A stretch of DNA of 9,419 bases from an uncultured Chitinophagaceae bacterium (lineage in GTDB: Bacteria; Bacteroidota; Bacteroidia; Chitinophagales; Chitinophagaceae). The stretch's first letter is position 1; each line of letters starts with the position of its first letter. This document shows, one piece after another, positions 1 through 6,208 of this stretch. The notes under the pieces were generated by a model. It did not search any database and was not told where the DNA came from. It saw nothing but the letters and a program-made list of their open reading frames with translations. The DNA lies in assembly GCA_936908745.1 (NCBI GenBank), contig CAKZFX010000008.1, forward strand, positions 1 through 9,419, written 5' to 3'. Both the position numbers and the translations under genes were made by a program.

Positions 1-233
1 CTAAGCTTTACTAATCTGGTTTCTTTTCATGGGGGACAGATCAGTGGCTGGTGGTGCGGTGAAAGTAAGATGCCTGAATTTATTATTTACACATAAAATT
101 CAAAATTTTTATAACTGTGTCGAATTTGATGATAACTGTGTAATTAAATAATACTGGCTTAATAAATCGAATGTTTGTATGAAGGTTTCTGCGGCCTCTA
201 TATCGAATTAAAAAATAATATCATTACTAATAA
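1..233. other. AT-rich stretch without a supported gene
   Basis: No convincing gene is visible here. One frame is open from the left edge to a TAA at 94-96, so the last 31 codons of a rightward gene could lie here, but the peptide matches nothing I recognise. Another frame could give a 40-codon peptide (ATG 29-31, TAA 149-151) with no ribosome binding site. A leftward ATG at 28-30 meets a stop after nine codons. The right half is very AT-rich and holds a 10-bp direct repeat, listed separately. Confidence 0.5.
111..141. repeat. 10-bp direct repeat spaced 21 bp
   Basis: The sequence ATAACTGTGT occurs at 111-120 and again at 132-141, 21 bp apart start to start, or about two helical turns. This puts both copies on the same DNA face, as in tandem activator or repressor sites. 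No gene start lies close downstream on either strand within the window, so any regulatory role would concern a gene beyond the left edge. Chance occurrence in AT-rich DNA is possible. Confidence 0.3.
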
Positions 234-263
234 ACAAAAAAAGGCTGCCCAACGGACAGCCTT
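234..263 (-). terminator. Rho-independent terminator of the outer-membrane protein gene
   Basis: Read leftward, the RNA forms a 10-bp stem, AAGGCUGUCC pairing with GGGCAGCCUU, with one G-U pair and a GUU loop, followed directly by a run of seven U counting the end of the stem. It begins 20 nt beyond the TAG stop codon of the leftward gene. On the opposite strand the hairpin is followed by UUCUAUCU, so it should end leftward transcripts much better than rightward ones. Confidence 0.88.
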
Positions 264-283
264 CTATCTATACTACAAAGTTA

Positions 284-2746
284 CTAATTTCCTGAATTCA
301 CCCTGTTTTGCTCATCTTCCGCACCACCACTTTTTCTTCTTGCCGGTGCAATATTCTTTTTACCAAAACGATAGGTAAATGAAGCATTGAACTGGCGGCT
401 GTCTCGACGGCTGAATATGTTCACATCCACATCACTGTACTTCGCATATCCTTTAAACTGTTGTGTAAAGAAGATATCACGGATGCCGATCTTCAGCGTT
501 CCTTTTTTCTTAAACATCGTTTTAGAAACCGCCGCATTCACCGCATACATTTCTTTTGCGATCAATAAACCTTCAGCCGTTTTGCTGCGGTACCAGCCAC
601 TGATCTCTGCACTAAGGCCCGGCTTCGCAAAATTGAAACTGTTGGTCATATTGGCCATAAAGCTGGTAAACTGGATATCGATCGGGTCATTTTTCAATCC
701 GCTCTGGTAAACACCGTTGTAATGATTATTAAATACGTTGGTGTAGATATTCATGTTCCACCATTTCTTCACCGGGAAGTTTGCCATCACCGCCAACCCT
801 ATTTGTTTCATGCTGGCAAAGTTCTCCTGTGTCTGGAACGTCAGTTTTTTCTCTGTGTCCTGTTTCAGCATCTGTGTGATGATATCATCTGTCTGCGTAT
901 AATTCAACGTAGTTGTCAGGAAACGGTTGTAGGTATGGCTCAATTCAAAGTTGTGTGTAAACTGTGGTTGCAGGTAAGGATTGCCCTGGCCATAGGTCAA
1001 TGAATCAAGGAAAAACACAAACGGGTTCAGATCATCATAATCAGGACGTGTGATGCGACGGCTGTAACTGAAGTTGAACTGGTTTTTTTCGCTCAGGTTA
1101 TAACCCACACCTACATTCGGAAACAGGTTGGTATAGTTTCTTTTGAAAGAAGAATCCGTTGACAACTGGTCGCCTTTCGCAATCGTATTTTCCAAACGCA
1201 GACCTGCGATCAATTCCCATTTCTTAATGGATTTGGAAAGAATGGCATAAGCAGCGTTGATGTTTTCTTTATACAAAAAGTGATTGCTCCGGTTATCTGC
1301 CTCCCATGGTCCACCATTACTGCGGGTGTAGATCACTTCGTTGTCCGTTGTCACATAACTTGTTTTCAAACCGGCTTCCAGCTTGGCTCCGTTTTTCAGC
1401 GGATGCACATAGTCAACTTTGGCGCTGTATATTTTAATATCAGAAGGAATATCACCACGCAGGATCACATCATTACCTAATTTATTATCAAAAGCATCAA
1501 ATGACTGCGTATTCAACTCTGTTTTATTCTTGTTATTATAATTCGCATAGTCAACATCCACACTTATTTCACGACCGGTAGAATCAAATGTATGTTTCAG
1601 GTTAAAGTTGCTTGTGAAGTTTTTGAATTTGCGCTCGTTATTTCCTCTTGAAAAGATACGGTAATCGATATCACCATCCGGCTGACGTACATAAGACGTA
1701 CTCATCGGGTTTTCATCGTTATTGCTAAGACCGCCATTCAATACGATACCGGCCACTGTTTTCTTACTGAAATTATAATCAATTCCCAGTTTCAGGTTAT
1801 TATAAATGCCTTTGAAATGGGGCCTTGATTTCTGATCCGACAAACCTTTCAAGGTTGTATTATCACTCTCATAAAAACGCCTGTCAATGCTCAAACGGTT
1901 GAAACCTTCAAACTTTCCGCCATTGTAACCACCAAAGATGTTTAGTTTATCATTACGGTAATTAAGGTTCAGGTTGCCATTGAAACGTGCATACAAACCT
2001 TGCGTGTAACCGATATTAGCATTACCATTCGTTCCTTTCACCAATCCTTTCTTTGTTTTAATATTGATGATACCAGAGTTACCAGAAGCATCATACTTTG
2101 CAGGCGGGTTGGTCATGATCTCGATCTGGTCAAGGTTGCTGCTCTGCATATTCTTTAATAAGTTGGCCAGATCAGCGCCACTCATATAAGTCGGTTTGCC
2201 ATCTACCAATATCAACACACCTTGTTTTCCTTTCAGGCTGATGTTGCCATCGTTGTCAACCGAAACACCGGGCGACTTTTCCAGCAGTTCCAGTGCGTTC
2301 AATCCTGTGTTGGTAGGCGACGCTTCCACGTTCAGCACGGTTTTTCCTGGCTTTTGCTCGATAAACGGTTTCCGGGCCGTAACGGTTACTCCAGACACTG
2401 TTTTAGCCTCGGGAACCAGTTCCAGGGCTTTCAGCGAAACCGATGGACTGGCCGCCGTCAGGGTGAACACTTCAGAGCTTACTTTTTGGTGGCCAACGGC
2501 GCTGATCACCACAAAATAGCGGCCTTCAGGGATGCCATCGAAGCTGTAACCGCCTGTTTTATTGGCTACACTTAGCTTTACCACGCTGGAATCACTGGCC
2601 CTCAAAAGCGTAATCGTGGCCGATTCAATGGTTTTGGCGTTTCCGTCAACTACGGTACCGTTAATGGTTCCAGTTTTCGTTTGTGCCTGGCTTTCAGCCA
2701 CTAATAGCGTTAAAAAGACTGCCAGCAGGGTTAATAGTTTTCTCAT
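284..2746 (-). CDS. Outer-membrane beta-barrel protein (OMP_b-brl_3 / TonB-dependent receptor-like)
   Basis: This 820-residue protein is predicted to sit in the outer membrane. The ATG at 2744-2746 is chosen because it begins a textbook signal peptide (MRKLLTLLAVFL..., likely cut after SQA, residue 21). An upstream TTG at 2794 would precede the signal peptide and fall inside the promoter box. Residues about 24-110 resemble a carboxypeptidase-regulatory-like beta-sandwich. Residues about 115-235 are plug-like, with VDGKPTYMSG (181-190) and an I-E-I-M-T-N-P-P-A-K-Y-D-A stretch around 208-220 followed by GNSGIINIKTKKG, both characteristic of this family. The rest is rich in alternating barrel strands and ends with an FTYRFGKK strand followed by a basic and then acidic polar tail, as is common in the family. 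No clear SusD partner gene is present, so this is not an obvious glycan-uptake locus. Substrate is unknown; length is normal for the family. A terminator follows 20 nt after the stop codon. Confidence 0.9.
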   Translation of the reverse strand: MRKLLTLLAVFLTLLVAESQAQTKTGTINGTVVDGNAKTIESATITLLRASDSSVVKLSVANKTGGYSFDGIPEGRYFVVISAVGHQKVSSEVFTLTAASPSVSLKALELVPEAKTVSGVTVTARKPFIEQKPGKTVLNVEASPTNTGLNALELLEKSPGVSVDNDGNISLKGKQGVLILVDGKPTYMSGADLANLLKNMQSSNLDQIEIMTNPPAKYDASGNSGIINIKTKKGLVKGTNGNANIGYTQGLYARFNGNLNLNYRNDKLNIFGGYNGGKFEGFNRLSIDRRFYESDNTTLKGLSDQKSRPHFKGIYNNLKLGIDYNFSKKTVAGIVLNGGLSNNDENPMSTSYVRQPDGDIDYRIFSRGNNERKFKNFTSNFNLKHTFDSTGREISVDVDYANYNNKNKTELNTQSFDAFDNKLGNDVILRGDIPSDIKIYSAKVDYVHPLKNGAKLEAGLKTSYVTTDNEVIYTRSNGGPWEADNRSNHFLYKENINAAYAILSKSIKKWELIAGLRLENTIAKGDQLSTDSSFKRNYTNLFPNVGVGYNLSEKNQFNFSYSRRITRPDYDDLNPFVFFLDSLTYGQGNPYLQPQFTHNFELSHTYNRFLTTTLNYTQTDDIITQMLKQDTEKKLTFQTQENFASMKQIGLAVMANFPVKKWWNMNIYTNVFNNHYNGVYQSGLKNDPIDIQFTSFMANMTNSFNFAKPGLSAEISGWYRSKTAEGLLIAKEMYAVNAAVSKTMFKKKGTLKIGIRDIFFTQQFKGYAKYSDVDVNIFSRRDSRQFNASFTYRFGKKNIAPARRKSGGAEDEQNRVNSGN

Positions 2747-2791
2747 TTTGCTTATTTTATGGATAAGTACTTGTTTTTGATTATTACAGTT

Positions 2792-2799
2792 CAAAAGTA
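2792..2799 (-). promoter_or_regulatory. Candidate Bacteroidota -7 box for the outer-membrane protein gene
   Basis: Read leftward this is TACTTTTG, a full match to the Bacteroidota sigma-ABfr -7 consensus TAnnTTTG. It lies 45 nt before the ATG, implying a leader of roughly 35-40 nt. I do not see a good TTG-type -33 element at the usual distance, so this promoter may be weak or activator-dependent. The match to an eight-base motif with two free positions is only moderate evidence. Confidence 0.45.
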
Positions 2800-2807
2800 G
2801 GTACTTT
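2794..2807. promoter_or_regulatory. 14-bp palindrome overlapping the -7 box
   Basis: AAAGTA-GG-TACTTT is a perfect inverted repeat with 6-bp arms and a 2-bp centre. It shares six bases with the candidate -7 box of the barrel gene, so a dimeric protein bound here would block RNA polymerase. A related half, AAGTACTTA, recurs on the minus strand about 34 bp further toward the gene. The operator role is inferred; no regulator is assigned. Confidence 0.3.
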
Positions 2808-2835
2808 GCAATACCAGTATCTATGTTTTAAATTA

Positions 2836-2869
2836 AACGGCTCTAAAAGCTGATGACTGGCGAGCCGTT
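2836..2869. repeat. 8-bp perfect inverted repeat with 18-nt spacer
   Basis: AACGGCTC at 2836-2843 pairs perfectly with GAGCCGTT at 2862-2869. It lies about 90-125 bp upstream of the barrel gene's ATG, so it could be a binding site for a dimer or a hairpin in a transcript. No run of T follows on the plus strand; on the minus strand the following bases are TAATTTAAAAC, so it is at best a poor terminator for the regulator gene about 300 bp away. Confidence 0.4.
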
Positions 2870-3019
2870 ATAATTACAAGATGATAGTTGGACGCAGGAC
2901 TTGAAACCGGGTTACAGCTTGCACCGCTTTTCTGATGATTGGTTGCTGGAAGCAATAAATGGTAAAAGGAAACTCCGAAAGTGTTGTTGTATCATGAATA
3001 CAATTTCACGCAAACCTCC
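2870..3019. other. Gene-free spacer
   Basis: I see no gene, RNA gene or strong hairpin here. A leftward open frame runs through it from the dispersed repeat to a stop at 2912-2914, but it starts at a GTG inside the end of the regulator gene, and its upstream half is repeat sequence, so it is judged spurious. A tRNA T-arm-like string on the minus strand near 2895-2906 lacks matching stems. Confidence 0.5.
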
Positions 3020-3176
3020 TTGCAGCAGGCAAGCCTGCCTGTCGGTCTGAAAGACTCCGGACTCGGAGCAGACAGGGACACAAAGTAGCACGAAGATGCT
3101 TAGCGTCTTAGCGCCTTTGCGGTTAAATTTCTCTCTCTGCGAAACTCTCCGTTCTCTGCATCTCTGCGGTGAAATC
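3020..3176 (-). repeat. Dispersed intergenic repeat of the 'CCGCAGAG...CCGCAAAGGCGCTAAG' type
   Basis: Read leftward from 3176 the sequence begins TTTCACCGCAGAG, repeats GCAGAG-like units several times, continues TTTAACCGCAAAGGCGC and a tandem of two 8-nt units containing GCTAAG (plus-strand 3099-3106 and 3107-3114), then CTTCGTGCTACTTTGTGTCC, and ends in a hairpin-rich GC segment. From memory, strings of this kind occur as dispersed intergenic repeats in Bacteroidota and several other phyla and are often mis-annotated as small proteins with NRKGAKTL-like peptides. Only one copy lies in the window, so the repetitive nature rests on recognition. It starts within a base or two of the regulator's stop codon. 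Boundaries are approximate, especially the left one. Confidence 0.65.
3025..3076. repeat. Two adjacent GC-rich hairpins inside the dispersed repeat
   Basis: The first hairpin is GCAGGC (3025-3030) against GCCTGC (3033-3038) with an AA centre. The second is a composite stem: GTCTG (3045-3049) and CTCCG (3055-3059) pair with CGGAG (3064-3068) and CAGAC (3069-3073), with a GACT loop and a five-base bulge at 3050-3054. Alternatively CCTGTC (3038-3043) can pair with GACAGG (3071-3076). No T-tract follows, so these are not typical terminators, but they could slow 3'-end decay of the two-component transcript. Confidence 0.6.
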
Positions 3177-3939
3177 ACAACCCAAACTCCGCCTTAATCG
3201 CATCATGATACGTTCGCCCGGAACTCAGGCGGGTGCCCGCTTTATCATCCATCGTAAAAAGATAGCGGCTGTTGAAATGCCGGTGCATTTCTTTGATCTT
3301 GTCCTTATTAATAATATAGGACTTCTGTATGCGGTAAAATTCGGAAGGCAGCTTTTCAGATAGAACGGCCAGCGACTGATCGGTCAAATGCTTCTGACCG
3401 TCTGCGGTATGAATATATACATACTTATCCTCCGCTTCGAGATATACGATGTTTTCATAACGAAGCAACGTGATCCGGTCGCCGGTGCGGATCGGCAATG
3501 CCGTTGCTTTGGGCGGCGTTTGCAATTGCTTAATAATATCCTGCAACCCGCTTACATTGATCGTTTGGTTGAGACGACCAAACTCACGCAGTTTATCAAT
3601 ACTTAACTTCAGGCGTTCCTCTTTGATCGGTTTCAATAAATAATCAATAGAGAAATTTTCAAATGCCTTGATCGCATATTGCTCGTAAGCCGTTGTAAAA
3701 ATGATGTTCGGTTTAAAATTCAGTTGCTCCAGCACTTCAAAACCTGTCAGGTCGGGCATCTGGATATCCAGGAAAATAAGATCGGGTTTCAGTTCTTCTA
3801 TTTTCCGGATCGCTTCTCTGCCTGTACCAGCTTCATCGATCACTTTCACCACATCCGCATGATCTTCCAGCAGGTTTTTCATCAACCGGCGGGCGGCGGG
3901 TTCATCATCTATCACGATCGCTTTAAATAACTGGCTCAT
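3175..3939 (-). CDS. LytTR-family DNA-binding response regulator
   Basis: This 254-residue cytoplasmic protein has the usual length and order for LytR/AlgR-type regulators. Residues 5-120 form a receiver domain with acidic pair D11-D12, phosphoacceptor D58 in LFLDIQMPD-like context, switch T83 and lysine K103 in the LLKP motif, so all phosphorylation residues are present. After a linker, residues about 148-254 form the LytTR domain, with the I-V-Y-L-E-A-E-D-K-Y segment at 164-173 and the signature F-Y-R-I-Q-K-S-Y-I-I-N at 201-211; the position usually held by His is Gln205. The start codon lies inside the 3' end of the kinase gene, overlapping by 17 nt, so translation is probably coupled. The natural partner is that kinase. 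A dispersed repeat follows the stop codon immediately. Target genes are unknown; the co-directional barrel gene about 430 bp downstream is a candidate. Confidence 0.95.
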   Translation of the reverse strand: MSQLFKAIVIDDEPAARRLMKNLLEDHADVVKVIDEAGTGREAIRKIEELKPDLIFLDIQMPDLTGFEVLEQLNFKPNIIFTTAYEQYAIKAFENFSIDYLLKPIKEERLKLSIDKLREFGRLNQTINVSGLQDIIKQLQTPPKATALPIRTGDRITLLRYENIVYLEAEDKYVYIHTADGQKHLTDQSLAVLSEKLPSEFYRIQKSYIINKDKIKEMHRHFNSRYLFTMDDKAGTRLSSGRTYHDAIKAEFGL

Positions 3940-5083
3940 TTTTCATCAATTTATGAATGCTAATGGATACTTGCTTTGCAGGTTCATTGCTGAAACGGAT
4001 ATCATATTCACCCGGAAACAACAGGTCTAATTTATCAAACACACTTTTCACTCCATATCCCGGTGTGATATCTTCAGGGAAGGCCGGGCCATTATCCGCA
4101 ACAGTTATCAGCAAGCCTTCATTGTGTCGTTGTATATGTAAAAAAATCTCGGTCATCTGGCCGGTCACTTTCAATCCATGCTTCACAGCATTTTCAATCA
4201 GCGGTTGCAAAATAAACCGGGGCAATAAATAATGACCTGTACCCTCTTCTACTTTCACAGTGTAATTCAGCTGATCTTCAAAACGGATTTTTTCAATTTC
4301 GAGATACACTTCCGTCATCGCCACTTCATCATTGACAGTTGAATAATTATTCTGGCTGTAATTAATACTGTAACGGAAAAGATCGGCCAATGCGATCGTC
4401 ATTCTTCTTGCTTTTCTTCCGTCGGTGATAGAAAGATCGGCAATTGAGTTCAACGCATTATATAAGAAATGCGGGTTTACTTTGGAATGCAGCGCATCCA
4501 GTTCCGCTTTTGTTTTAAGCGAAGTCAGTTTGGCCAGTTCCAGTTCTTTTTCATTCAGCTTTCGCTTTCGTTCCAGCTCCACATAACTCACGGCGGTATA
4601 AATCAATCCTGTGGCCATCGCATTAAAATAAGAAAACACCAGCGTGGCATGCAGGTTATGAAACTTCATCCCGTTATCTACATAATTGATGGCACTATAA
4701 ATAAACGCTGCCGAAACGATGATCGAAAGTACAATTACAACGTGCTGCTTCAGGAAAGGCATGCGCTGAACAGATGGAACACGGCTGATCAGCCACACTG
4801 TATTAAAAACGAATAAAACAATAATAACGGTGTTGCCCAATTGTTTTAACATCAGCCCTATCAAAGAACCTTTTTTCCCGTTTATCATTTCGGGTGATTG
4901 CAACACCAGCAAAGCCGACATGATCAATATACCAATACATAACACCACGAGGTTGCGGCGCAACCAAAGGTTTTTGATGGAGGTGAACAACCGTTTATAA
5001 ACAGACAACAGCATAATAGCCGCCGCCAGCAAAACGGTGGAACAAATGATCAATGCGATCTGGAGTAGCAGGGCGTGCTTCAT
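3923..5083 (-). CDS. LytS-like membrane sensor histidine kinase
   Basis: This 386-residue protein should phosphorylate the LytTR regulator encoded after it. Numbering is from the ATG at 5081-5083, preferred over an in-frame TTG four codons earlier because it begins the first hydrophobic helix; neither has a Shine-Dalgarno sequence. About five membrane segments are visible (near 4-28, 45-62, 83-100, 113-134 and 146-166), followed by a charged coiled-coil-like linker (167-198). The His_kinase-type dimerisation motif NPHFLYNALNSI carries phosphoacceptor H205. The ATP-binding domain has the N-box L-Q-P-L-I-E-N-A-V-K-H-G (N298) and a G-box with D330-N-G and G342-Y-G. No HAMP, PAS or periplasmic sensor domain is evident, so the signal would be sensed by the membrane bundle itself; the ligand cannot be read from sequence. 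It is divergent from the threonine aldolase gene. Confidence 0.94.
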   Translation of the reverse strand: MKHALLLQIALIICSTVLLAAAIMLLSVYKRLFTSIKNLWLRRNLVVLCIGILIMSALLVLQSPEMINGKKGSLIGLMLKQLGNTVIIVLFVFNTVWLISRVPSVQRMPFLKQHVVIVLSIIVSAAFIYSAINYVDNGMKFHNLHATLVFSYFNAMATGLIYTAVSYVELERKRKLNEKELELAKLTSLKTKAELDALHSKVNPHFLYNALNSIADLSITDGRKARRMTIALADLFRYSINYSQNNYSTVNDEVAMTEVYLEIEKIRFEDQLNYTVKVEEGTGHYLLPRFILQPLIENAVKHGLKVTGQMTEIFLHIQRHNEGLLITVADNGPAFPEDITPGYGVKSVFDKLDLLFPGEYDIRFSNEPAKQVSISIHKLMKNEPVI

Positions 5084-5187
5084 AACGGCTGCCAAGATAT
5101 AAAAATCAACTGTGCAAAAGAGAAAAGGGCTTCGCCAACTGGACGATTTGAGGTGCGAACTGTTTATCTTTAGCGGAAAAAGAACAG
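5084..5187. promoter_or_regulatory. Divergent promoter region between kinase and threonine aldolase genes
   Basis: This 104-bp spacer must carry promoters for both directions unless one gene is read from elsewhere. Rightward, TATCTTTA at 5165-5172 matches TAnnTTTG in all but the last base and would give a leader of only about 10 nt; a TTTG lies upstream but only 14 nt away, shorter than the usual spacing. Leftward, CTCTTTTG near 5115-5122 keeps TTTG but lacks the TA. The assignments are weak; no clear operator palindrome was noticed. Confidence 0.3.
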
Positions 5188-6204
5188 ATGATCATAGACT
5201 TCCGGTCCGATACCGTGACCCGTCCCACTCCCGCCATGCTGGAAGCCATGGACAGCGCCAGGGTCGGCGATGATGTTTTTGGCGAAGATCCCTCCATCAA
5301 TGAACTCGAAAAACTGGCCGCTGGTATGTTTGGCATGGAAGCCGGGCTTTTTTGCCCTTCCGGCACTATGACCAACCAGGTTGCCATTAAATGCCATACA
5401 CAACCGGGCGACGAAGTGATCTGCGACGAAAGTGCCCACGTTTACCAATACGAAGGCGGCGGCATCGCTTTTAATTCTGGTGCGTCTGTAAAACTTTTAC
5501 ATGGCGACCGTGGCCGCATCACAGCCGAACAGGTGCTGGCGGCCATCAATCCCGACGACGTTCACCGTGCCAATACAAGCCTTGTTTGCCTGGAGAACAC
5601 CAGCAATCGGGGTGGCGGCAGTTGCTATGATTTTACCGATATTCAAAAAATAAAAGCGGTTTCTGCTGAACATGGTCTTGCTTTTCACCTCGATGGTGCA
5701 AGATTGTGGAATGCGTTGGTAGCAAAAAACGAAACAGCGAAACAATACGGTGAAGCGTTTGACAGCATTTCTATTTGCCTTAGCAAAAGCCTGGGCTGTC
5801 CTGTAGGCAGTGTTTTATTGGGTAAAAAAGATTTCATCAAAAAAGCAAGACGTATCCGCAAAGTGTTTGGTGGTGGCATGCGGCAGGCCGGTTTTATGGC
5901 TGCTGCGGGTATCTATGCGTTGCAACATCATATCGAACGCCTGTCCATTGATCATGACCATGCAAAAACCATTGCCACCGCTTTTGAAACAAAGGATTTT
6001 GTAAAAAGGATGCTGCCGGTGGAAACCAATATTATCATTTTTGCGCTCAACGATGAACAAGGTGCTCCTGCGCTTGTTAATAAACTAAAAGAAAAAAATA
6101 TACTGGCCTATGCCATTGCACCCGATCGTGTAAGGCTGGTATTGCATCTTGATATTACACCTGCAATGGTGGACGAAACAATCAGCATCATTAAACAATT
6201 ATAA
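5188..6204 (+). CDS. ltaE: Low-specificity L-threonine aldolase (PLP-dependent)
   Basis: This 338-residue cytosolic enzyme of the fold-type I PLP family is expected to cleave L-threonine or L-allo-threonine to glycine and acetaldehyde. The N-terminus I-D-F-R-S-D-T-V-T-R-P-T at 3-14 is characteristic. S58-G-T60 is the likely phosphate-binding loop, H84 the ring-stacking histidine, D169 and R172 lie in the HLDGARLWN motif, and K200 in LSKSLGCPVG is the Schiff-base lysine; GGGMRQAG (228-235) is also conserved. Length fits the family. In the E-N-T-H-N motif of the E. coli enzyme the histidine is replaced by Ser139 here (ENTSNRGGG), which may affect choice between threonine and allo-threonine. The ATG follows a weak purine-rich stretch. 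The pgi gene begins 4 nt after the stop codon, suggesting one transcript. The family also includes phenylserine and beta-hydroxy-amino-acid aldolases, so exact substrate range is open. Confidence 0.93.
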   Translation: MIIDFRSDTVTRPTPAMLEAMDSARVGDDVFGEDPSINELEKLAAGMFGMEAGLFCPSGTMTNQVAIKCHTQPGDEVICDESAHVYQYEGGGIAFNSGASVKLLHGDRGRITAEQVLAAINPDDVHRANTSLVCLENTSNRGGGSCYDFTDIQKIKAVSAEHGLAFHLDGARLWNALVAKNETAKQYGEAFDSISICLSKSLGCPVGSVLLGKKDFIKKARRIRKVFGGGMRQAGFMAAAGIYALQHHIERLSIDHDHAKTIATAFETKDFVKRMLPVETNIIIFALNDEQGAPALVNKLKEKNILAYAIAPDRVRLVLHLDITPAMVDETISIIKQL

Positions 6205-6208
6205 GGTT

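Noticed and set aside
29..151. A 40-codon rightward frame near the left edge
   Set aside because: No ribosome binding site, no recognised similarity and AT-rich composition in its second half; it cannot be told from chance.
175..378. A 67-codon rightward frame crossing the terminator and the barrel gene's 3' end
   Set aside because: It runs through the terminator hairpin and lies antisense to a well-supported coding region.
284..2746. A SusC/SusD-type polysaccharide utilisation locus around the barrel gene
   Set aside because: There is no SusD-like gene, no glycoside hydrolase, and the barrel is of the OMP_b-brl_3 type rather than a SusC-type receptor of about 1000 residues.
2883..2915. A tRNA T-arm-like string on the minus strand
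   Set aside because: The flanking bases do not form a T-stem and no acceptor, D or anticodon arms can be placed around it.
2912..3178. An 88-codon leftward open frame starting at GTG overlapping the regulator's stop codon
   Set aside because: Its first half is the dispersed repeat (NRKGAKTL-type peptide, a known kind of false gene), it has no ribosome binding site and the rest shows no recognisable protein features.
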